Shown: one piece after another, positions 8,601 through 15,527 of the stretch | Layout of the letters: each line of letters starts with the position of its first letter | How positions within the stretch are numbered: the first letter of the stretch is position 1 | NCBI GenBank assembly: GCA_002436085.1 | Contig: DIXT01000022.1 | Location: forward strand, 62,001-126,000 | DNA length: 64,000 bases | Source of the DNA: Anaerolineaceae bacterium UBA6073 | GTDB lineage: Bacteria; Chloroflexota; Anaerolineae; Anaerolineales; Anaerolineaceae | Direction: 5' to 3' | Notes under the pieces: model-generated | Database searches by the model: none | Seen by the model: only the letters and a program-made list of their open reading frames with translations | What the model was told of the DNA's origin: nothing | Position numbers and translations under genes: made by a program

Positions 8601-9080
8601 TTAAACCTCTATTTCAGAGGCAGCCGCGGGCAGTTCATAGCCCAGTTGGCGCAGCTGTTTCTTGAGGTCAATCAGCGATTTTCTGCCGAAGCCTTCGACC
8701 TCGAGCAGAGCCTTCTCCCCACCCTCAAGCCGGGTGAGAACGTGCCCTACAGTGGTCATTTCCGCGTTCGCGAGGGCGGCAATTGCTTTGGCAGAGAGAT
8801 TAAGTTCGGTCAGAGGGCGGCTCAGGGAAGTCTTGGCCTCGGCCACGGCCTTTTTATCTGAAACATAGTCCTGCCGGACCTGAAGACGCTTGTAGAAGCG
8901 GTCCACCTGACCTTCGCGGTCCAGGAGGCGAGCCTGCTGACCCGTGTAGAAGGGATGGCAATTTGAACAGACTTCAGTACGAATTTCAGGAACCGTGGAA
9001 CCGGTTGTCCAGGTAGCCCCGCAGGAAGCGCAGGTTACCTTAGCCTGGGGATAGTATTTTGGTTGAATTTTGGTTTTCAT
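8601..9080 (-). CDS. rpmE: Ribosomal protein L31 with C-terminal RpoA-CTD-like domain
   Basis: Residues 1-72 are a zinc-type L31: it has CxxC pairs at Cys17/20 and Cys38/41 and the HPFYTG core, and should bind at the central protuberance of the 50S subunit. Ordinary L31 proteins end near residue 70-90. This one has 159 residues. Residues about 88-150 match the C-terminal domain of RNA polymerase alpha, with SRPLTELNLSAKAIAAL, then EGFGRKSLIDLKKQLRQLG aligning to the NLGKKSLTEIKDVLASRG region of E. coli alpha. The helix-hairpin-helix glycine-rich turn is present, but some alpha-CTD DNA-contact residues differ (the RSANC segment reads KAIAA). It is third in the rplU-rpmA-rpmE operon. The L31 call is firm; the role of the extra domain is unknown. 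Confidence 0.93.
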   Translation of the reverse strand: MKTKIQPKYYPQAKVTCASCGATWTTGSTVPEIRTEVCSNCHPFYTGQQARLLDREGQVDRFYKRLQVRQDYVSDKKAVAEAKTSLSRPLTELNLSAKAIAALANAEMTTVGHVLTRLEGGEKALLEVEGFGRKSLIDLKKQLRQLGYELPAAASEIEV

Positions 9081-9102
9081 TTTTTACCTTTGCAGCGCTG
9101 TG

Positions 9103-9363
9103 CTATTCAGCAGCAACAACGACATGAACTTTTTTACGCCCGTTGGGAAGCGTTTCATACAGGACTGTGCCTTCCGCGGTAGCAAAAAGAGTATAGTCCC
9201 GTCCGCAGCCTACATTCCAGCCAGGATGGACTTTCGTTCCGTGCTGACGGACAATAATGTTGCCGCTGATGACGTGTTCGCCGCCATATTTCTTGATACC
9301 AAGCCGTTGTCCTTGGCTGTCACGACCGTTGCGGGATGACCCGCCGCCTTTTTTATGTGCCAT
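9103..9363 (-). CDS. rpmA: Ribosomal protein L27
   Basis: An 86-aa L27, the 50S protein whose N-terminus reaches toward the peptidyl transferase centre. It begins directly with MAHKKGGGSSRNGRDS, so there is no N-terminal leader peptide of the kind cleaved by Prp in Firmicutes. The GTKVHPGWNVGCGRDYTLFA core is intact. It lies 6 nt after rplU, the usual L21-L27 pairing. Confidence 0.98.
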   Translation of the reverse strand: MAHKKGGGSSRNGRDSQGQRLGIKKYGGEHVISGNIIVRQHGTKVHPGWNVGCGRDYTLFATAEGTVLYETLPNGRKKVHVVVAAE

Positions 9364-9369
9364 CTTGTC

Positions 9370-9687
9370 CTACTCCATCGAAATTGATTCCACCAGCAGT
9401 CTGGTGTACTTTTGACGGTGACCGGTGTGCCGGCGGTAAGCAATCTTGGGTTTGTATTTGAACACCAGGATTTTCTCACCCTTCAACTGCTCCACAACCG
9501 TGGTTTTAAGGCTGGCGCCTTTAATGGTGGGGGTACCGATCTCAATCTTGTCATCTTCTGCAACCAGCAGAACTGATTCGAGGGTGACTGCATCGCCGAT
9601 ATTTGCGGGTAAAAGGTCCACCGTAATGGTTTTACCTTCTTCGGCGCGGTATTGTTTACCGCCCGCTTCAACAATAGCATATTTCAT
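9370..9687 (-). CDS. rplU: Ribosomal protein L21
   Basis: A 105-aa L21 that binds 23S rRNA; first gene of rplU-rpmA-rpmE. Recognisable segments are MKYAIVEAGGKQYRAEEGK and the C-terminal KPKIAYRRHTGHRQKYTRLL. A consensus promoter lies 112-140 nt upstream, leaving a leader of about 100 nt that can form a hairpin and may serve autoregulation. Confidence 0.98.
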   Translation of the reverse strand: MKYAIVEAGGKQYRAEEGKTITVDLLPANIGDAVTLESVLLVAEDDKIEIGTPTIKGASLKTTVVEQLKGEKILVFKYKPKIAYRRHTGHRQKYTRLLVESISME

Positions 9688-9746
9688 TTCGTCTCCAATC
9701 TTCTCTTAACCGCTTTTCACGCGTGCTGCCGCTTGAGTGCGGGTAA

Positions 9747-9786
9747 GTTGGCTTACACAATTAACCCCAGCCTACTTTCGCCGGGG
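9747..9786 (-). promoter_or_regulatory. Candidate structured leader of rplU mRNA
   Basis: In the transcribed leader, CCCCGGC pairs with GGCTGGGG around a short purine loop (about 9765-9786). The next segment is rich in GTAAG/CTTAC complementarity (about 9747-9760). Leaders of L21 operons often bind the ribosomal protein, so this is a plausible autoregulatory RNA, but no known motif was recognised. Confidence 0.35.
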
Positions 9787-9798
9787 CAACGAAACAAT

Positions 9799-9827
9799 AT
9801 TATACATAAGCGCTCCGCGGCTGTCAA
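9799..9827 (-). promoter_or_regulatory. Consensus sigma-A promoter of rplU-rpmA-rpmE
   Basis: On the minus strand a perfect TTGACA (complement of 9822-9827) and a perfect TATAAT (complement of 9799-9804) are 17 nt apart. A MITE-like element begins at 9840, only 12 bp upstream of the -35. Confidence 0.92.
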
Positions 9828-9839
9828 GCAGAACGAGAC

Positions 9840-10059
9840 GAGGGTGTTGAAAAACATTTGTTAATCGATTACATCCAAAATATTCAAAGTTAAGAATTTT
9901 AATCTGCCCTCTCCCCTCACCAGCATCGTGCGGAAAGTTTTACACTGAAACGAGACGCTGGGGAGGGGAATCAAAGGGGAGGGGTTTATGAACATATTGT
10001 GTTCTTCTTGAATATAAAGTTGTTCATTTTTTATTGTTCTGGACATTTTCAACACCCTC
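9840..10059. mobile_element. MITE-like element, 220 bp
   Basis: The element is bounded by 14-bp perfect terminal inverted repeats, GAGGGTGTTGAAAA (9840-9853) and its complement (10046-10059). Both sides carry the same 7-bp direct repeat ACGAGAC (9833-9839 and 10060-10066), which looks like a target-site duplication. Inside, a GC-rich inverted repeat (about 9911-9922 and 9956-9970, one mismatch) is flanked by AT-rich arms. No transposase is encoded; a 66-codon frame across it has no RBS and looks spurious. It would need a transposase in trans. Confidence 0.8.
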
Positions 10060-10196
10060 ACGAGACCGTTTAGTATTAATTCCGGTCGAATATTCCGAGC
10101 AGCATCCAGCCAGTTAACACTGCGAAGATCCTAAACTTCCAGAACTAAGCTGGTGGCCAGCTTCAATTTTACCCCAAAAATGCTCTGGTTTTTGGC

Positions 10197-10225
10197 TTGA
10201 CCTGTGTAGAACGGAATGATAGAAT
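10197..10225 (+). promoter_or_regulatory. Promoter of tRNA-Glu
   Basis: TTGACC (10197-10202) and TAGAAT (10220-10225) are 17 nt apart, ending 15 nt before the mature tRNA 5' end. Confidence 0.8.
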
Positions 10226-10240
10226 ACTGTTCGCTTAACC

Positions 10241-10312
10241 GCCCCCATGGTCTAGAGGTTAGGACACAGCCCTTTCAAGGCTATAACTCGGGTTCGAGTC
10301 CCGATGGGGGCA
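10241..10312 (+). tRNA. tRNA-Glu (anticodon UUC)
   Basis: The 72-nt cloverleaf has a 7-bp acceptor stem GCCCCCA/TGGGGGC, the D-arm GTCTAGAGGTTAGGAC, the anticodon loop CTTTCAA (UUC) and the T-arm TCGGG-TTCGAGT-CCCGA. The first anticodon-stem pair is a C-A mismatch. CCA is not encoded. The anticodon loop and D-arm match bacterial tRNA-Glu. Confidence 0.96.
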
Positions 10313-10316
10313 CAAA

Positions 10317-10344
10317 AAACGCAGAACTATTGTCCTGCGTTTTC
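10317..10344. terminator. Bidirectional terminator between tRNA-Glu and capA-like gene
   Basis: AAACGCAG (10317-10324) pairs with CTGCGTTT (10335-10342). It has a T-run on the plus strand (10340-10343) and, on the minus strand, a longer one (complement of the A-run 10313-10319), so it can end both transcripts. Confidence 0.85.
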
Positions 10345-10372
10345 ATTTAACCTGACCTTTGAGCCCGGCAGC

Positions 10373-12061
10373 TCATCTTGTCTGCGGATAATTCCACTCG
10401 CTAACCGAGAAAAAGACTTCCATCAGCCAACTGCGCGTGGCTTCTTCCAGCCAGACCGGTTGGGAATAGTCCTTAAATTGAATCGGCAGCGGTTCTACAC
10501 CCAGGTACTTCCCATCGTAGAACACGTGCCGGTCCAAAAATCCATAGTTGGTGTACAGCGCCAGCCCGTATTGGTCAAAGAAGAGGTTTCCCAGCCCGTA
10601 GTGAAGCACCGCCGTGTCAGTAATTTCCATGCCGTGCGGTTGGTGCGACTGGCTGCCGCTCACAATCACCGCCCCGGCATCCGCCATTTTGTGGAAGTCC
10701 GCCACCAACTGCGACTGGGCCGTCCACTGGTAGAACTCCAGGTGCTGGAATGTGACGATCGGTAAATATCCTTCCGCCCGCAGGCTCTTCACCTCAGCGG
10801 TCATGTAATCCCAATCACAGCGGAAGTTGCCGCCTTTCTCCTCAGTCGCGTTGCCGTAGATGGTCGGTTTGGCGTTGCAGCCAAGGAAAGCGATTTTGGT
10901 ACCTTTTATCTCCAGTTTGACCGGCTGCTTGGCTTCCTCAATATTTAGTCCGCCGCCATAATAGGGCAGACCATTTTGTCTGTAAAGCTCCAGCGTGTGT
11001 TCAAGGGCAGCTTCGCCCCAGTCCTGGAAGTGATCACCGGTGAGTTCCACCACGTCCGTGCCAACAGCTTCCAGCAGTTCCAGGTAGGAATCTTTTGAAC
11101 AGAAGCTCAGTTTGCCGGAGAGTTTTGGCACCGGATCCTTGCAATCCACCGCGAATGGCACCTCGTTGCTGATGTGCAGGATGTCCGCTTCGCGCGTGAC
11201 CGGACCGATCACATCCGCTCCGCGCGTGATGCCCTTTTCTTCCATCTCGCTGGCCGTCCCGCGCACCATCGCAGTCACGCCAGTCAGAATAACCGTGACC
11301 AGTTTCTCAGGGTCGCGATTGCTCTGCGGCATGTAAGGCTGCAGACGCTCCGTAAGCGCCTTTGACTGAAAACCCTGCGAAGCCGTTAAAGAAATTGTAA
11401 CGGCCAGAGGATACAACGACTGCGCGAAGTCCTTGTGCAGCGGGGACTGCCCGTCCAGCGCGATGATTTTCCAACGCGGTTGAATTTGTTCAAAGGGGAT
11501 AACAGCCCAAGTGTTTTCGGTCGTCCAGGCTTCCCGGAGAAGGCTGTCAGCGTCCAGCACTTCCACGTCCCCGACTGGAGCACCCCAGCGGCTCTGGAGA
11601 GCTTTCAGAGTTTCGGCATCCAAAATCAGCCGGGTGAAGGGCGCTGCTTCTGCGCGCTGCCAGAAGCCCAGAAAAGTTTTTGCGGGAATGGTGTTGGTTA
11701 CAGTCGGGAAAGGCGCAGCTAATGCGTAAATCCAGGTGCTGACCGGGTTTCCACGCCCGTAATCCAGTACGGCGGAAGTTTTCCCGCTGCTGACGCGTTG
11801 AAAATCCGTTCCTTCCAGCTTGAGGGACTGTTCAAAAGCGGCAGGCAGATCCGGGTCCACCCGCAGGTAGATTGGCTCGGGTGTTGCGGTAGCGGTCGGC
11901 GCTGAGGTCGCGCTCGCGGTCGGAAGTGGGGGCTCAGTCGGGGTCAGGCTCGGCTCGGGCTGCGGAACTGGGCTTGCCTGCCGCGGTCCGCAGGCTGAGC
12001 TAAAGATGATCATCAGCAGAATACTAATGACCAGGGTGAAATGTTTACCGGAGACTTTCAT
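10373..12061 (-). CDS. CapA-like lipoprotein (poly-gamma-glutamate synthesis protein CapA family)
   Basis: A 562-aa exported lipoprotein. The signal peptide ends in the lipobox FSSAC (Cys24), followed by a Pro/Thr/Ala-rich linker (about 28-65). The C-terminal half matches the metallophosphatase-like CapA/PGA_cap domain: TGDHFQDWGEAA, then KIAFLGCNAK, YLPIVTFQHLEFY, VSGSQSHQPHG and LHYGLGNLFFDQ. The preceding region (about 70-280) resembles nothing I can name. CapA proteins take part in poly-gamma-glutamate capsule export, but no capBC genes are nearby, so a capsule role is only a family inference. Confidence 0.85.
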   Translation of the reverse strand: MKVSGKHFTLVISILLMIIFSSACGPRQASPVPQPEPSLTPTEPPLPTASATSAPTATATPEPIYLRVDPDLPAAFEQSLKLEGTDFQRVSSGKTSAVLDYGRGNPVSTWIYALAAPFPTVTNTIPAKTFLGFWQRAEAAPFTRLILDAETLKALQSRWGAPVGDVEVLDADSLLREAWTTENTWAVIPFEQIQPRWKIIALDGQSPLHKDFAQSLYPLAVTISLTASQGFQSKALTERLQPYMPQSNRDPEKLVTVILTGVTAMVRGTASEMEEKGITRGADVIGPVTREADILHISNEVPFAVDCKDPVPKLSGKLSFCSKDSYLELLEAVGTDVVELTGDHFQDWGEAALEHTLELYRQNGLPYYGGGLNIEEAKQPVKLEIKGTKIAFLGCNAKPTIYGNATEEKGGNFRCDWDYMTAEVKSLRAEGYLPIVTFQHLEFYQWTAQSQLVADFHKMADAGAVIVSGSQSHQPHGMEITDTAVLHYGLGNLFFDQYGLALYTNYGFLDRHVFYDGKYLGVEPLPIQFKDYSQPVWLEEATRSWLMEVFFSVSEWNYPQTR

Positions 12062-12226
12062 CGGAATAATGGACCTCGCAGCACCTGACTCAAGGGCTTA
12101 TTGTATCCTATTCGCTTCAGAGAAGTAAAAAATGCTTGAATAAAACATCAGCGTGCCGCAAAAACACAGTTGGTGAACAGCAGCAAAACAGGGCCCTGAT
12201 TTCCGAGCCCCATTCTCCGCCATATC

Positions 12227-15200
12227 CTACCTGCTGAGCCATGGCAGGTAGATCAAGGTCGCCTCAACAGGTTCGGCGACGCAGCTCTGCACTTTCACAT
12301 CATCCAGATACCAGCCTTCGGCGCTGCCGGAATTACCGCTCCCGAGCCGGAAGCGCAGCAGCACCGTTTGCCCGGCGTAATTGCCCAGGTCCGCCACCGT
12401 CCAGACCCAGTCCGAAACGCCGCACCAGGCGGATTTGCCGGCCAGGGGGTTAAACACACCGCTTTTCACAGTGCCAGTATACGGATTGGTTAGCAATTTT
12501 GACGCGCTAAGCTGGAGCCAGGAGCTTCCTCCGTTGGTGCTCACTTCCAGGATCCCGCCGTCATTGCAGCCCGACGGGCTGTCAAAAGTCCAGCGGTGCC
12601 AGAACAAAAGCGAAAGCGGCAAATCCGCAGCGGGCAGCGCGAACGAGGGTGATACCAGGCGCTGGTCCGCGATCGCGGCAGGCAGCGAGCCTGACCAGGA
12701 GCTGACCGGGGAGTGCGCTTTCACCGTGGACAATGCCCAATGGTACGCACCCGTGGAAGTATCCGCCCAATCAAGCGCGCCGTCTTCGAAGTCGCTCAGG
12801 TAAAGCGTCGTAGCTGTCGTACCTGCCGGGCAGTCCCCCGGGCCCGGGCGGGTTCTGAAGTTGAAAACCTGATTTTCATTTGTCTCGCCGCACGGATTCT
12901 CCGCCGTAACGCGCCAATAATAAATTGTATCCGTCTGCAGCGCAGCAGTCGGTGTGTAAGTTGTGCCGCTGAGACCGCCCTGCATCAGCACAATTTGCGT
13001 GAAGCCTGCATCCAAAGCCACCTCAATTCGGTAGCTAAGCGCCCCTTCCAGCGCCTGCCAGGTGAAGCTGGTTCCAGGTTCCACGTTGGCTGCCCCATTA
13101 GCCGGGGAAAGCAACTGCGGGCCGGAGCTGAGAGGAATAAAGACGTTCACCAGAAGGTCCGCCTGATGGGTCAGGCTGCCGGAAGTTCCGGTAACCGAAA
13201 CAGTTTGCCCTCCGCCAATAGCGCTGCCGTCGCCTTCCAGGGTGAGCACTGCCTGCCCGGGGGGCGTAACGGGTCCGGCTGGATTAAAGCTGAGGGTGAA
13301 ACCGGCCAGTTGGCTGGTGGTCAAGACCACCGGCTCCACATACTCGTTAAGGCTGCCAACGTTCACCGCGACTTCCTTTGTATCTGTACTGCAGGCATTC
13401 AGCGCGCTCGGCTGCAGGGAAAGCGTAAAATCGGGCAGCCTGGGTCCAAGTATGATTTCCAGGCTGGGATCGCCAAAAATATGGTATTCCTCCCAGTAGT
13501 ACTGGTCAAACTCTGTGCCGCTGGCATCCACTGCCGCCAGACCGCCGTGCTTCATTTCGGCCACGCTCGGAACCACCACGCCGGTCGGGTCGTCGTAGAG
13601 CAGGTCAAAGGTGACGCGCTCCAGAATGTCGTCCTCATCCCAGTAGGAGTTGTTGCTGGCTGCCGCAATGGTCAGCGCGCCGTACTCCGGCTCAATCACC
13701 CAGGTATCCGCGAAACTTTCATTGATGGTAAAGTCACCGGTCACGCAAGCATGCGAGGCGACATACGGTACTGCCACGCCCGTCAGGTTGCGGACATCGG
13801 TCTGGGTAAAGCTCGGACCCGCCCAACTGGTCTGGCTGCCGTGTCCGCTGTAGATCACAAACGCCCGATCGTCATTGATCGAATTGGTCACGTTGGTGGT
13901 GTTCGCGCCGTATGAGATTGCGTAAAGCTTGTCGCCGCCCGGCATCGGGTTGTTCGGGAAAATGCCGCTATAACCCTTGGATAGTGTGTATGTGTTAATT
14001 ACGTAGTTGTGGGTTCCCTCTGCTACTTGGTACCAACCTGTGTCGCTGGTGGCGAGGAAGGCGGCTTTCTTCACCCAGGCTTCCTGACCGCTGCGCCCGG
14101 CATAAGTCTGCAACTTGGCGATCATATCCGCCAGTTGTGTTGTGTTCCGCACCGGAAAGCGGCCGTAGAAGATGTCCGGCACGAATTCCGTTTCGTTGTC
14201 CATGGTGAAAAAGTACAGATCCGTGCGGTTGGAGGTGGAAGCCGTCCGGAAAAGATAGTTGGTAATGCTGTCCGCGCCGTTGTTGTAATCGCCGACCAGC
14301 AGCACGTAATCCGGAGGGTTGGCGCCCTGATATAGGTTTTTAATGTACAGCTTGATGGCAGTGGTCGTGTTCCCGCCGACAGTAGTAATGTTCGCCAGGC
14401 TGACGTTAAAGCCCTGGCTCTGCTTCAGGCTCACAAAAGCAGACAAACCGCTTTCATAGGCATCTGCTGTGATGATCAGGTAGTTTTCGGGATCCTTAGG
14501 CAGGGATAGCGAGCGGCCCTGGTTGTAGTTCAGCACGGTTCCGGCGTATAAGTCATTAAACCCGTTGGAATTCAAGCGCTCTGCTTCGGCGTACGTTAAA
14601 GCCATATCGCTGCCTTCCAGCTTTAGCATGAACTCTATGCGGGAGTAGGTTTCGAGCCCGCCGGTAGCCGGAGTGTATTGCACAGGCGCGATTAAAACCT
14701 GCACCACGCGGTGACCGCGCACAATGTATTCATCAACGATGCGCACAAGCTCTCCTGGGTATGCGTCCTGCAGCGCGTAAACTTGCGCGTCGGGCGGCAC
14801 GTCGCTCTGGGCTTCGGCGCACTTGGACTGCGAAGGCTGGCGCGGCGCGATGACGCCTTCCAACCCCAAAGCCCCCAGCGAAGTGGACTTGCTCGTCACG
14901 GAAAGGATTTCCACGCTCACCTGCGCGCCAAAGGGCACTTCCACATCCCGCAGGATTACCGGCAGCGCTGGCGCCCCGATTTCTGCAATTGCCCCATAAC
15001 CTTCACCGCTCAGGCTTAGAAAAGTTTCACCCCCAATTTGAACCGGCACGATTTCGACGCCGTCCGCATCAGCGCGTAAAGTGATGCTGTGCGCGTCCGC
15101 CTGCAGCAGCGCGACCGCCGGCGCCTGGCGGGTGTCACCGCTTCCAAAGGCAAGCCAATCCGCCGCGTCACCTTGTGCCTGTGCCGCGCGGGCCAAACCG

Positions 15201-15271
15201 CCAAGCAGAAGCAGCAAGCTCAGGCAAATAACAATTGTTTTCAAATATTTTGGGCCTTGATTATGGGTCAT
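12227..15271 (-). CDS. Secreted C25 (gingipain-like) cysteine protease
   Basis: A 1014-aa exported protein: residues 1-33 form a signal peptide (TIVICLSLLLLLGGLARAAQA). The propeptide-like region is followed by a C25 peptidase domain with the catalytic histidine in FVIYSGHGSQTSW (His477) and the cysteine in ASHACVTGDF (Cys509); the 32-residue gap resembles gingipains. After the protease come an immunoglobulin-like segment, a fibronectin-like repeat (SPANGAANVEPGTSFTW to RVTAENPCGETN) and a C-terminal jelly-roll-like domain (DFEDGALDW ... GWYLDDVKVQSC). I see no type IX sorting signal or LPxTG. GAAAGGA precedes ATG 15271. It is probably an extracellular scavenging protease. Confidence 0.88.
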   Translation of the reverse strand: MTHNQGPKYLKTIVICLSLLLLLGGLARAAQAQGDAADWLAFGSGDTRQAPAVALLQADAHSITLRADADGVEIVPVQIGGETFLSLSGEGYGAIAEIGAPALPVILRDVEVPFGAQVSVEILSVTSKSTSLGALGLEGVIAPRQPSQSKCAEAQSDVPPDAQVYALQDAYPGELVRIVDEYIVRGHRVVQVLIAPVQYTPATGGLETYSRIEFMLKLEGSDMALTYAEAERLNSNGFNDLYAGTVLNYNQGRSLSLPKDPENYLIITADAYESGLSAFVSLKQSQGFNVSLANITTVGGNTTTAIKLYIKNLYQGANPPDYVLLVGDYNNGADSITNYLFRTASTSNRTDLYFFTMDNETEFVPDIFYGRFPVRNTTQLADMIAKLQTYAGRSGQEAWVKKAAFLATSDTGWYQVAEGTHNYVINTYTLSKGYSGIFPNNPMPGGDKLYAISYGANTTNVTNSINDDRAFVIYSGHGSQTSWAGPSFTQTDVRNLTGVAVPYVASHACVTGDFTINESFADTWVIEPEYGALTIAAASNNSYWDEDDILERVTFDLLYDDPTGVVVPSVAEMKHGGLAAVDASGTEFDQYYWEEYHIFGDPSLEIILGPRLPDFTLSLQPSALNACSTDTKEVAVNVGSLNEYVEPVVLTTSQLAGFTLSFNPAGPVTPPGQAVLTLEGDGSAIGGGQTVSVTGTSGSLTHQADLLVNVFIPLSSGPQLLSPANGAANVEPGTSFTWQALEGALSYRIEVALDAGFTQIVLMQGGLSGTTYTPTAALQTDTIYYWRVTAENPCGETNENQVFNFRTRPGPGDCPAGTTATTLYLSDFEDGALDWADTSTGAYHWALSTVKAHSPVSSWSGSLPAAIADQRLVSPSFALPAADLPLSLLFWHRWTFDSPSGCNDGGILEVSTNGGSSWLQLSASKLLTNPYTGTVKSGVFNPLAGKSAWCGVSDWVWTVADLGNYAGQTVLLRFRLGSGNSGSAEGWYLDDVKVQSCVAEPVEATLIYLPWLSR

Positions 15272-15492
15272 GGAAAAATCCTTTCGGTAGAAGGAAATAC
15301 AGGAATTGTGAATTTTACCATTGCTAAGTTGGTATTAGCGCGCCACGCAATAATTGCCTTGCATAGCTGCTGAACTCAGGCTTAGATTCTATCTCTATGT
15401 AGAGAATTCTTTGGAAAAAGAGGTATATCCAGATAAAAACGGCTTCCCATTTTTAGGAAAAAATTGCAGATATCGCCGCCTGCGATTCCGCG

Positions 15493-15521
15493 TTGACTTT
15501 TAACATCATTCCCTCTAAACT
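15493..15521 (+). promoter_or_regulatory. Promoter of the comM-like gene, placing +1 at its ATG
   Basis: TTGACT (15493-15498) and TAAACT (15516-15521) are 17 nt apart. The base seven positions after the -10 is the A of ATG 15528, and no ribosome binding site exists, so the mRNA is likely leaderless. Confidence 0.65.
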
Positions 15522-15527
15522 TATGCC

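Noticed and set aside
9861..10061. 66-codon frame with NPSPLIPLP and GEGR runs
   Set aside because: It lies inside the MITE-like element, without a ribosome binding site; such runs are a common by-product of GC-rich inverted repeats.
10147..10163. Hairpin AAGCTGG-TGG-CCAGCTT upstream of tRNA-Glu
   Set aside because: Short stem with a weak tail and no transcript that it would end; probably chance.
12713..13915. 400-codon plus-strand frame
   Set aside because: Antisense to the C25 protease gene; the protease motifs and signal peptide support the minus strand.
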